DNA of 64,000 nt from contig NC_014387.1 in the NCBI RefSeq assembly GCF_000145035.1, forward strand, positions 3,341,897 to 3,405,896, written 5' to 3'. Below the pieces are notes generated by a model, which was given only the letters and a program-made list of their open reading frames with translations, was not told where the DNA came from and did not search any database. This document shows positions 1 through 7,659 of this stretch, in pieces. Position 1 is the first letter of the stretch; every line of letters begins with the position of its first letter. The DNA comes from Butyrivibrio proteoclasticus B316 (GTDB taxonomy: Bacteria > Bacillota > Clostridia > Lachnospirales > Lachnospiraceae). The translations under genes were made by a program, and so were the position numbers.

Positions 1-438
1 ATTTTTTATTTCTATTATGATCATTGAATCAGACAGAACCTGTCCTTCCATTTCCAGGGCATACTCAGCGATTACTTTCATGGCTTCTTCCTGATGGGTA
101 GTGTTAAAATCAAAGTTGTTCGTTACAACCTTCATGGACATTGAGCCATAAGGTGTATCGTACTGAGTGTCATACTCCATTTCTTCACCAAACTGAAGTC
201 TGTTCTCAGTTTCTCCGCCACGGATTATCTCCATGCTCTTTCCATCAGAAGCAATATATACTTTATTATGAACCTTCACAGTACCATTCCCTGCATCCTG
301 TTCCTCATCGTATTCCACAAGTCTTCTTCCATCTTCCATATCCTCGTAAAATCCTATTGAACTGGTAACAATCTTCTCTGTCGGTTCACCCGGTCTTGAA
401 TGGATTCCGGTTACATTCACATCTACATTTTTTCTCAT
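1..438 (-). CDS. DUF1934 (YwiB-like) beta-barrel protein, 3' end cut by window
   Basis: The frame is open from an ATG at 438 to the window edge, giving 146 codons without a stop. An AAGAGGAGATT Shine-Dalgarno lies about 5 bases upstream. The start MRKNVDVNVTGIH and the later segments on polarity and symmetry of short beta strands (for example ending in SMSMKVVTNNFDF near residues 105-117) match my memory of DUF1934/YwiB, a small calycin-like cytoplasmic family of about 140 residues with no settled function, so only a few residues are probably missing. It is transcribed towards the left edge, downstream of ispE. Family call is from recognition alone; function unknown. Confidence 0.6.
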   Translation of the reverse strand, partial: MRKNVDVNVTGIHSRPGEPTEKIVTSSIGFYEDMEDGRRLVEYDEEQDAGNGTVKVHNKVYIASDGKSMEIIRGGETENRLQFGEEMEYDTQYDTPYGSMSMKVVTNNFDFNTTHQEEAMKVIAEYALEMEGQVLSDSMIIIEIKN

Positions 439-519
439 AATAATCTCCTCTTACTCCTCAAGCAAACTACTATCTATTACTCACCACCCATCACATGATA
501 CTTTGAATCATTTTCACCA

Positions 520-1392
520 TCATAATTTATTAGGATTAATCGGTCCTGACAGGAACACCTGAAGCTTCATTCCGCTATCGCACAGGCTCTCGTACCCTTT
601 TTTGGCAAGAGCTTCGTCATCAAATATTCCAAATACAGTCGGACCGCTACCAGTCATAAACGCCCCAATGGCTCCTGCCTTGGTTAAAAGAGCTTCCAAC
701 TTGCCGATCTCTTCATATTTGGAAGAAGTAACAGGCTCAAGTACATTACCTATGAGTCCGCACATTTCCTCAAGATTACCTTCTTCAATAGCTTTCCTTA
801 TCCCATCTATATCCGGGTGATTCTCTATTTCTTTACTATCAAGTTCCTTGTACACCCAGCCTGTGGAAACATCGATATTCGGCTTGGCTACAACTATACT
901 GCACTTTGGCATATCGGAAATGATCGTAAGCTCCTCTCCGATTCCTTCAGCCAGAGCAGTTCCTCCCAGAATGCAATATGGAATGTCCGCTCCAAGCTTA
1001 ACTGCAAGTTCGCACAATCTCTTTTTATCAAGTCCGAGATTCCAGAGCTCATTAAGCGCCATATAAGCAGCAGCTCCGTCAGTACTTCCCCCTGCCATTC
1101 CGGCTGCTACGGGAATTCTTTTAACAAGGTGGATATTAACGCCCTTTTTAACTCCATATTCCTCCTGAAGCTGCTTTGCAACCTTGCAGATGAGGTTCGA
1201 TCCGTCGGTTGGAATAGTATCCTGATTGGCTGTCAGAACAACCTCTCCGGTATCGTTATCCTCAAAAGTCAGTGTGTCATATATATCCACATTCTGCATT
1301 ATCATGCGTACAATATGGTATCCGTCATCTCTCCTGCCCGTAACATCCAGTCCCAGATTGATTTTGGCGTATGCTGTTCTCTCTATCTTCAT
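520..1392 (-). CDS. ispE: 4-diphosphocytidyl-2-C-methyl-D-erythritol kinase (IspE)
   Basis: Cytoplasmic GHMP-family kinase of the non-mevalonate (MEP) isoprenoid pathway; it phosphorylates CDP-methylerythritol with ATP. The protein starts MKIERTAYAKINLGLDV, typical of IspE, and carries the GHMP phosphate-binding loop PVAAGMAGGSTDGAA (about residues 95-109) and a C-terminal GAFMTGSGPTVFG motif. Its length of 290 residues is normal. The only Shine-Dalgarno-like stretch (GGAG) is about 12 bases from the ATG, so initiation may be weak. It probably forms a transcription unit with the DUF1934 gene that follows it. Confidence 0.95.
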   Translation of the reverse strand: MKIERTAYAKINLGLDVTGRRDDGYHIVRMIMQNVDIYDTLTFEDNDTGEVVLTANQDTIPTDGSNLICKVAKQLQEEYGVKKGVNIHLVKRIPVAAGMAGGSTDGAAAYMALNELWNLGLDKKRLCELAVKLGADIPYCILGGTALAEGIGEELTIISDMPKCSIVVAKPNIDVSTGWVYKELDSKEIENHPDIDGIRKAIEEGNLEEMCGLIGNVLEPVTSSKYEEIGKLEALLTKAGAIGAFMTGSGPTVFGIFDDEALAKKGYESLCDSGMKLQVFLSGPINPNKL

Positions 1393-1534
1393 AATTACTC
1401 ACGTCTCCAACATTTTAATGTGTGCAAAAGCGCATAAATACGCAGTTACATCAATCCTCTTACATCTTCTCACTAGTAAATATCAAACTCAAGAAAAAAA
1501 GTCCAAAAAAATTAAAAAAATTTAGTTTTAACTC

Positions 1535-1561
1535 TAAAGTTTTTTAAAAAAATGCCGATAT
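1535..1561 (+). promoter_or_regulatory. Sigma-28 (FliA/SigD) flagellar-type promoter
   Basis: The -35 element TAAAGTTT is at 1535-1542, followed by an 11-base spacer and the -10 element GCCGATAT at 1554-1561. This matches the classical flagellar sigma consensus TAAAGTTT-N11-GCCGATAA at all but the last base. It sits about 70 bases upstream of the ATG at 1631 in the correct orientation, inside an AT-rich 240-bp divergent intergenic region. I saw no second copy of this quality elsewhere in the intergenic DNA. Confidence 0.85.
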
Positions 1562-1630
1562 GGGGATTAGGTAAACTATTGTTTCGTTTCAAGCGAAGTT
1601 TTATTAACCGTCGCGGAAAAGGAGTTCTAT

Positions 1631-2254
1631 ATGGGCGTAAACGGAGTTACCGAGGTTACTAACAACATCGCAACCACCTATGCATCATCTGTCAATCCTA
1701 ATTCTGTCGAAGAAAAAAAGAAAGACGATGAGGTAAAGGTAAAGCAGGAGGCTGCCGCCGTTTATGAGAAATCAGACGACAAATCTTCGTCAATTTCTTC
1801 TAAAGAGGCAGACAGGACCAAGATCATCCAACAGCTGAAGGCAGACGATGCGATTCGTCAGCAACAGCTTCTTGACATCGTCCACAAGATGATGGGCAAG
1901 CAGGCCAAGAGCTATGGAATCGCTAATTCTGACAATCCGGATGACTCCATTTGGAGTTTCCTTGCCAAGGGTGATTTCACTGTCGATGCAGCCACGAAGG
2001 CTCAGGCACAGGCCGATATTGCTGAGGATGGATACTGGGGTGTTAATCAGACCTCCGAGCGTATCCTCGACTTCGCCAAGGCTCTTGCCGGAGACGATCC
2101 TGACAAGCTCGAAAAGATGAGAGACGCCTTCCAAAAAGGTTTCGCGCAAGCAGAAAAGACCTGGGGCGGTAAGCTCCCGGACATTTCTCAGCAGACCTAT
2201 GGAGCTGTGATGAAGGGATTCGATGAGCTGACAGGGAAGACAGTAACTGAATAA
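1631..2254 (+). CDS. Conserved protein of unknown function, sigma-28 regulated
   Basis: A 207-residue hydrophilic protein with no signal peptide or membrane segment; AAAAGGAG Shine-Dalgarno. Residues 1-75 are low-complexity and charged (KKKDDEVKVKQEA), and residues about 78-95 are Gln/Lys-rich. The C-terminal half (about 125-205) is a compact motif region: GYWGVNQTSERILDFAKAL, then DKLEKMRDAFQKGFAQAEK, then LPDISQQTYGAVMKGFDEL. From memory, similar WGV...RILDFAKAL...DAF.KGF...LPDISQ.TY tails occur in short proteins of flagellated Firmicutes and spirochaetes, but I cannot name a function. The sigma-28 promoter just upstream puts it in the flagellar/chemotaxis regulon. It is the only clear unknown with such a direct regulatory clue in this window. 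Confidence 0.85.
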   Translation: MGVNGVTEVTNNIATTYASSVNPNSVEEKKKDDEVKVKQEAAAVYEKSDDKSSSISSKEADRTKIIQQLKADDAIRQQQLLDIVHKMMGKQAKSYGIANSDNPDDSIWSFLAKGDFTVDAATKAQAQADIAEDGYWGVNQTSERILDFAKALAGDDPDKLEKMRDAFQKGFAQAEKTWGGKLPDISQQTYGAVMKGFDELTGKTVTE

Positions 2255-2269
2255 GGTTGCTAGTAATCA

Positions 2270-2299
2270 AAAAGGAAGGGTGTCAAAGCCCTTCCTTTT
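2270..2299. terminator. Bidirectional rho-independent terminator
   Basis: Stem AAAAGGAAGGG (2270-2280) and CCCTTCCTTTT (2289-2299) around an 8-base loop. It lies between the convergent sigma-28-driven gene and pyrD, with a T-run in each direction. Confidence 0.85.
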
Positions 2300-2308
2300 G
2301 GCATGCCT

Positions 2309-3214
2309 TTACTCTACAATACCTCTGAGTTCATTTATATCTGCAACATTATATCTCTTCATGTAACTCTCAATTCCCTCAACTACCTTCTCTGTAGTAT
2401 AAGGATCATGGAAATTCATGGCTCCTACAGCCACTGCTGTAGCTCCTGCCATGATAAACTCAATTGCATCATCTCCGTTTGCTATTCCGCCCATTCCAAT
2501 AACCGGAATCTTAACTGCGTGAGAAGCCTCATATACCATGCGGACAGCCACTGGCTTAATAGCAGGGCCCGACATTCCACCGGTCTTATTTGCAAGAGCA
2601 AATTTTCTCTTGTGGATATCTATCTTCATTCCTGTGATCGTATTGATAAGCGATATAGCATCAGCACCTGCTGCCTCAGCTGCCCTGGCCATCTCTGCAA
2701 TACTGGTAACATTAGGACTAAGCTTCATGATAACAGGCTGCTTGGCAACCTTCTTGATCCTTGATGTGATATCATAAAGTGCATCTTTGTTCTGGCCGAA
2801 GGCAATTGCTCCCTCTTTTACATTAGGACAGGAGACATTGATCTCAAGCATGTCTACTCTGGACTCGTCTCCAAGTCTTTCTACAACTTCAAGATAGTCC
2901 TCAACACTTTTTCCACACACATTAACAATTACTTTTGTATCATAATCTTCAAGGAACTTCAGATCTCTTTCTACAAAAACATCAATTCCCGGATTCTGAA
3001 GACCGATAGCATTTAACATTCCGCCATAGACTTCTGTAACCCTTGGAACCGGATTTCCGGGCCACGGAACATTGGCAACTCCCTTGGTAACTACAGCTCC
3101 GAGCTTATTAAGATCTACAAAATCAGAATATTCCATTCCGGAGCCAAAGGTTCCCGAGCCTGTCATTACAGGGTTTTTGAACTTAACTCCAGCTATTTCA
3201 ACCTGTGTATTCAT
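2309..3214 (-). CDS. pyrD: Dihydroorotate dehydrogenase, catalytic subunit (PyrD, class 1B)
   Basis: FMN enzyme oxidising dihydroorotate to orotate in pyrimidine synthesis. In class 1B enzymes the electrons pass through a PyrK partner, which is encoded directly upstream. Visible motifs are FKNPVMTGSGTFGSG near the N-terminus, NVSCPNVKEG with the class-1 catalytic Cys (about residue 128), KLSPNV, and GMGGI..GDDAIEFIMAGATAVAVG at the phosphate/FMN site. The ATG at 3214 follows an AAAAGGTGG Shine-Dalgarno by 8 bases; a GTG four codons earlier overlaps that site and is less likely. About 301 residues, the usual length. Last gene of pyrC-pyrK-pyrD. Confidence 0.95.
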   Translation of the reverse strand: MNTQVEIAGVKFKNPVMTGSGTFGSGMEYSDFVDLNKLGAVVTKGVANVPWPGNPVPRVTEVYGGMLNAIGLQNPGIDVFVERDLKFLEDYDTKVIVNVCGKSVEDYLEVVERLGDESRVDMLEINVSCPNVKEGAIAFGQNKDALYDITSRIKKVAKQPVIMKLSPNVTSIAEMARAAEAAGADAISLINTITGMKIDIHKRKFALANKTGGMSGPAIKPVAVRMVYEASHAVKIPVIGMGGIANGDDAIEFIMAGATAVAVGAMNFHDPYTTEKVVEGIESYMKRYNVADINELRGIVE

Positions 3215-3232
3215 TATATTATCCACCTTTTC

Positions 3233-4045
3233 TCAGAATTCTATATCATCTGCATCAAATACCGGTCCGTCAGTGCAGATTCGAGTATTATGCACGTATG
3301 AGTGGTGATCGATCTCTTTAGTCTTACAAATGCAGCCAAGACACGCTCCTACGCCACATGCCATTCTCTCCTCAAGAGAAATATAGGCTTTTATCTTCTT
3401 CTCATCCGCATAGGCCTTGATTGCCCTAAGCATTGGCATTGGGCCGCAGGCAAAAATCACATCGCACGTGACATTCTGCTCTCTCATGGCATCAATAACA
3501 TTCCCCTTTGTACCTACACTTCCGTCCTCTGTAGCTATGACAAGATCAGAGTATTTCTCAAAATCCTCCGATAAAAAAGTTTCCTGATTTCTATATCCCA
3601 TGACTGCAGTAACTGACGCTGCTGTCACATTCTCGGCTGTATCATCACATTTTCCGGATAATTCCTTGGCTGTCTGAAGAAGAGGCGGTACTCCGATTCC
3701 TCCGCCCATAACAACAACTCTTTTACCTGCTGCCTTATCGAGAGGAAAACCATTGCCCAAAATTCCAAGGATCATCATATAATCCCCCGGCTGATACAGG
3801 GCAAATTCCGCTGTTCCGCTTCCCACAACTCTGTATACAAGTCTTATTGCTGACCTGTCCCTGTCAATCTCACAGATACTGATAGGTCTTGGCAAAAGAG
3901 TTGACTTATTCGTCGGATAAACCCCAACAAACTGGCCCGGATGAGCATCCTTTGCAAGATCTGTCTCAAGCCACAGATCGTAGATTCCCTCTGCCAAAAG
4001 AGATTGACTAAGTACTTTTGCCTCGGTTTTTTCTTTTCTTCCCAT
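3233..4045 (-). CDS. pyrK: Dihydroorotate dehydrogenase electron-transfer subunit (PyrK)
   Basis: FAD/[2Fe-2S] protein that passes electrons from PyrD to NAD+. It has an N-terminal ferredoxin-reductase beta-barrel with the FAD motif RPISICEID, a nucleotide-binding region with VVMGGGIGVPPLL, and a C-terminal cysteine cluster CGVGACLGCICKT plus a later Cys that would hold the 2Fe-2S centre. The ATG at 4045 has a GAGGAG Shine-Dalgarno 7 bases upstream; ten in-frame codons before it have no ribosome site of their own. About 270 residues. A gap of under 20 bases to pyrD supports co-expression. Confidence 0.95.
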   Translation of the reverse strand: MGRKEKTEAKVLSQSLLAEGIYDLWLETDLAKDAHPGQFVGVYPTNKSTLLPRPISICEIDRDRSAIRLVYRVVGSGTAEFALYQPGDYMMILGILGNGFPLDKAAGKRVVVMGGGIGVPPLLQTAKELSGKCDDTAENVTAASVTAVMGYRNQETFLSEDFEKYSDLVIATEDGSVGTKGNVIDAMREQNVTCDVIFACGPMPMLRAIKAYADEKKIKAYISLEERMACGVGACLGCICKTKEIDHHSYVHNTRICTDGPVFDADDIEF

Positions 4046-4131
4046 TCCTATACTCCTCAATTTATCTAAAATCAAACTACATCATATACACATACTCACA
4101 AAGTCCGCTGAAAATGCACTCTTCTGAAAAT

Positions 4132-5454
4132 TCACCCATGAAAATAAACTACTTTTCCCCTGCATATCGTGTTATAAATTTTTCCCGGCAACCTCTGGCC
4201 CAAAAATGGTGTATTGGAGGACTTGGAAACGCTCTGTACAAAGCTCCACTCCTCTCCGGAGTTAAAGATCACAAGGTCAGCATATCCTCCCTCTGTGATT
4301 CTTCCTGCATCAAGCCCATATACTCTGGCAGGGCCTGCGCTCATCCTGTCTATAAGATCTCCCATTGTGAGAAATCCTGTATTAACCAGCTCTCTGATCC
4401 CAAGAGAAAGAGATGTCTCAAGCCCTGTAATTCCGCTAGGTGCCTGTGTCAGCTCTTTTTGTTTCTCCTCTCTTGAATGAGGAGCGTGGTCTGTTGCTAT
4501 CATTTCTATTGTGCCATCCTGAAGTCCTGCAATGATTGCCTGTCTGTCGCTCTCAAGTCTGAGCGGCGGATTCATCTTGGCAAGTGAGCCGTACTTGAGA
4601 ACTGCATCCTGCGTAAGAGTGAAATGATGAGGCGTTGCTTCCGCATGAACCTTAACTCCGCGCGCTCTTGCCTCTCTTATCAGGTCAACTGCCTCACTGG
4701 TACTGATGTGCTGAACAACAATCTCAGCTCCTGTCTTCTCAGCTATCTCTATATCTCTTTTCACCATTGAGATTTCCGCTTCTCTTGGCGAACCTGTAAT
4801 TCCCAGTTTCTCTGAGACTTCTCCAGCATTGATTCCATTATTAGTAATAAGCTCAGGATTCTCCTCATGAAGACTGATTATCATGTTTCTTTTGGCTGCC
4901 TCTATACAGGCTTTCTCCATAATTTCGGAATCTGTAACAGGCTTACCGTCATCAGTAAAAAGAACTGCCCCGGCCTCCATAAGAGCATCCATATCAACAA
5001 GTTCTTTTCCGTCCATGCCCTTTGTGACATTTCCGCAGGTCAGAACTCTGATCCCGGTCTTACTGCCTCTTTCAAGAACATCTTTGATCGTCGCCACATT
5101 GTCCATATGTGGTTCTGTATTTCCCATCATGACAACAGTGGTAAAACCACCCTTGGCCGCCGCCCTTGCTCCTGTCTCAATATCCTCTTTATATGTAAAT
5201 CCCGGATCTCTGAAATGAACATGACAATCCACAAGTCCCGGAGCAACTATACATCCTGATGCATCAATTTCTGACAGTTCTTCACCCGCAGCAGGATTCT
5301 CCATAAGTTTCATTGAAACGCATTCAGCCGCCATATCATCAAGGCTTCCGCACGCACCAATCCTCGCAATCCTGTCTTCATCTATCAGAATGTCATACAT
5401 TCCGCTTCTGTTACTTGCAGGATCAAGTAATGTTCCGTTCTTGATAATTATCAT
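4132..5454 (-). CDS. pyrC: Dihydroorotase (PyrC)
   Basis: Zinc amidohydrolase that cyclises carbamoyl-aspartate to dihydroorotate. It shows the metal motif GLVDCHVHFRDPGFTYKEDIETG with HxH near residue 60, two later histidines in the sheet region (VQHIS; AEATPHH), and the ATDHAPHS motif carrying the catalytic Asp. The ATG at 5454 is preceded by AAGGAGG with 5 bases spacing, so I prefer it to an in-frame start 12 codons upstream. About 440 residues, normal for the long bacterial type. First gene of the pyr cluster; I saw no PyrR-type attenuator ahead of it. Confidence 0.95.
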   Translation of the reverse strand: MIIIKNGTLLDPASNRSGMYDILIDEDRIARIGACGSLDDMAAECVSMKLMENPAAGEELSEIDASGCIVAPGLVDCHVHFRDPGFTYKEDIETGARAAAKGGFTTVVMMGNTEPHMDNVATIKDVLERGSKTGIRVLTCGNVTKGMDGKELVDMDALMEAGAVLFTDDGKPVTDSEIMEKACIEAAKRNMIISLHEENPELITNNGINAGEVSEKLGITGSPREAEISMVKRDIEIAEKTGAEIVVQHISTSEAVDLIREARARGVKVHAEATPHHFTLTQDAVLKYGSLAKMNPPLRLESDRQAIIAGLQDGTIEMIATDHAPHSREEKQKELTQAPSGITGLETSLSLGIRELVNTGFLTMGDLIDRMSAGPARVYGLDAGRITEGGYADLVIFNSGEEWSFVQSVSKSSNTPFLGQRLPGKIYNTICRGKVVYFHG

Positions 5455-5601
5455 GACTTCCTCCTTGACCTTACTTTTCCATATTCTCATTTACTTTATC
5501 ATAAAGCCCCGTCGTGCACTATTGTTTTTTCTATTCCATTTTGAGGCTAACCATGAGAAAATATATGAGGTATTTTAGTTTATAGAAAAGAGGCATTTTT
5601 T

Positions 5602-6330
5602 ATGATACGTTTGATATTAGTAGTTTTATTTGTAGCTGTTTTCCTAATACTGAGCCTCCCAATTCAGGGCGTCCTCTGGATTGTCGGTAAGTTCAATCCC
5701 TGGGCCAAGAAAACTGTCTCTCTGGCTATTGTCAGCTGGGCTTTTAACGTGGTTTCTTTCCTCAGTGGCATCAAGAGAACTGTCATAGGCGAAGAAAATG
5801 TTCCCAAGGACTCAGCTGTTCTCTATGTAGGTAATCACCGCAGCATCTTCGATATTGTGCTTGCATATCCAAGAGTTCCAAGACCTACAGGTTTTATTGC
5901 CAAAAAAGAAATCCTGAAAGTTCCGCTTCTCAACATCTGGATGATCTATATGGACTGTCTCTTCCTTGACAGAAGCGATATCCGCAAGGGTATGGAAATG
6001 ATACTGACAGCAATTGATAAGGTCAAAAACGGAATATCAATCTTCATCTATCCTGAAGGAACCAGGAATAAAACTGACAAGCCACTTGGCGAGTTCAAAA
6101 AAGGAAGCTTTAAGATTGCACAGAAAACAAACTGTCCGATCGTACCTGTTGTCATCAACCATTCCGATGAAATATTAGAGAAGCACTTCCCATTTATCAA
6201 AGCTACTCATGTTACCATCGAATACTGCAAGCCGGTGATCATGTCTGAACTTTCCAAGGAAGATCAGAAAAACATCGACCAGTACGTAGCAGATATTGTT
6301 GAAAAAACATATCTTAAAAACGCTCAGTGA
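5602..6330 (+). CDS. plsC: 1-acyl-sn-glycerol-3-phosphate acyltransferase
   Basis: Membrane-associated enzyme making phosphatidic acid from lysophosphatidic acid and an acyl donor. One long N-terminal hydrophobic stretch (about residues 2-28) is followed by the PlsC motif NHRSIFDIV (H-X4-D, about residue 78), FIAKKE, and FPEGTR-like FIYPEGTRNK (about 152), then a C-terminal PVVINHS segment. Its 242 residues are typical. It is a single + gene between pyrC and ddl, with AAAAGAGG 9 bases ahead of the ATG. Confidence 0.93.
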   Translation: MIRLILVVLFVAVFLILSLPIQGVLWIVGKFNPWAKKTVSLAIVSWAFNVVSFLSGIKRTVIGEENVPKDSAVLYVGNHRSIFDIVLAYPRVPRPTGFIAKKEILKVPLLNIWMIYMDCLFLDRSDIRKGMEMILTAIDKVKNGISIFIYPEGTRNKTDKPLGEFKKGSFKIAQKTNCPIVPVVINHSDEILEKHFPFIKATHVTIEYCKPVIMSELSKEDQKNIDQYVADIVEKTYLKNAQ

Positions 6331-6381
6331 TTGTTTAGCACCACTATCAGATCTTAAATTCACCTGATTTATGGCATAATT

Positions 6382-6417
6382 AAGCGGTATGCATTAATAA
6401 CTCAATGCATACCGCTT
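6382..6417. terminator. Hairpin between convergent plsC and ddl
   Basis: AAGCGGTATGCATT (6382-6395) pairs perfectly with AATGCATACCGCTT (6404-6417), giving a 14-bp stem and 8-base loop. The T-runs are short, so it is a likely but not classic bidirectional terminator. Confidence 0.65.
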
Positions 6418-6421
6418 CTTA

Positions 6422-7627
6422 TTATCCTTTAGCGCCCTTGCTGCCGCCGCCAAGGTGAACACCTTCAAGAACATTAGTCTCAAATGAATATACAACCTTG
6501 TGGCTCTCTCTGTCAGCCTTAAGTGCCAATTCAATTATTTCATCAAGGAGATCTGTGTACTTAAGTCCAAGTGGTTCCCAGAGATAGAAAGAAAGAGATC
6601 CCGGGATAGTGTTGATCTCGTTGAGATATACCTTGTCAGTCTTCTTGTCGATCATGAAGTCAATTCTGGAGATACCTGAGCAACCAAGGCACTTAAATGC
6701 ATCAACTGCCATGGTTCTGATTTCTTCTCTTCTCTCAGGAGTGATCTCTGCAGGAATCTTTCTCTTAAGAGATGCCATTCCCTTGCTGCCACCGGTCTTA
6801 GCTCCCTTAGCGCTGCCTTTGGCACCGCCGATATACTTATCTTCAAAGCTGAGGATATCGTCTGAGTTAACAGGCTCCTCGCATTCAGAAGCCTTAGCGT
6901 TCTCGTAGTCACCGATTACTGAGCAGTTGATCTCTTTAAGATCAGAAATGGCAGGCTCAACAAGAATCTTCTTGGAGAATTCAAATCCAAGATCAAGAGC
7001 CTCTATAAGCGCATCTCTGTCACTTGCCTTCTTGATACCAATACTGGAACCAAGGTTAAGAGGCTTAATGATAACAGGATATTCAAATGCTGCCTCAATC
7101 TTCTCTACAAGTGCATTAACATCCTCATAGTCTTTCCATGTATAGCACTTACAATCAAGAACAGGAATTCCGTTATCCTTGAGAACTGTCTTCATAACAT
7201 ACTTGTTCATGCCAACTGCTGATGAGAGAACATCACATCCAACAACAGGAAGTCCAAGAGTAGCAAGATATCCCTGAAGTGTACCATCCTCAACATTTGT
7301 TCCATGCACGATAGGAAAAGCAATATCAACCTGAGAAATAACGTTATTACCGAATTTCTTCATAGGATATCTCATAAGAGAAACCTTGTCGCCCTCTTTA
7401 ACCCAGATGACCTGTGTGCTCTTCTTGATAAGTTCAGGAATATGTGTGTATTCCTCAATCTTATCCACATCCTCACCTACGTAGAAGTCGTTGTTCTTGG
7501 TAATATATACAGGAATTACATCATATTTATCTCTATTGATATGTCCGATTGCCTGAATTGCTGAGATGATTGAAATCTCATGTTCTGTACTCTTTCCACC
7601 AAATAATACTGCCAGTTTAAGCTTCAT
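6422..7627 (-). CDS. ddl: D-alanine--D-alanine ligase
   Basis: ATP-grasp ligase forming the D-Ala-D-Ala dipeptide of peptidoglycan. It has GGKSTEHEISI at residues 10-20, the ATP-grasp VIIKPLNLGSSIGIKKA region (about 185-201), and the catalytic/Mg motif RIDFMID...NEINTIPG (about 323-345). At 401 residues it is longer than usual (about 340-370). The extra length is a Gly/Lys/Ser-rich insertion (about 267-288) in the omega-loop region and a GGGSKGAKG C-terminal tail. It lies 32 bases after murF, whose product uses the dipeptide. Good AGGCAGG ribosome site. Confidence 0.95.
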   Translation of the reverse strand: MKLKLAVLFGGKSTEHEISIISAIQAIGHINRDKYDVIPVYITKNNDFYVGEDVDKIEEYTHIPELIKKSTQVIWVKEGDKVSLMRYPMKKFGNNVISQVDIAFPIVHGTNVEDGTLQGYLATLGLPVVGCDVLSSAVGMNKYVMKTVLKDNGIPVLDCKCYTWKDYEDVNALVEKIEAAFEYPVIIKPLNLGSSIGIKKASDRDALIEALDLGFEFSKKILVEPAISDLKEINCSVIGDYENAKASECEEPVNSDDILSFEDKYIGGAKGSAKGAKTGGSKGMASLKRKIPAEITPERREEIRTMAVDAFKCLGCSGISRIDFMIDKKTDKVYLNEINTIPGSLSFYLWEPLGLKYTDLLDEIIELALKADRESHKVVYSFETNVLEGVHLGGGSKGAKG

Positions 7628-7659
7628 AACCTGCCTTCTTTCTAAATCTGTATATCTTT

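Noticed and set aside
817..1437. Long + strand open frame opposite ispE
   Set aside because: It is antisense to a clear IspE with intact motifs, has no ribosome site and its translation has no family signature.
6422..7627. Ddl as a vancomycin-resistance (VanA/B) ligase next to VanW
   Set aside because: The VanW gene is 53 kb away and no vanH, vanX or regulatory genes lie near; murF next to it supports a housekeeping role.
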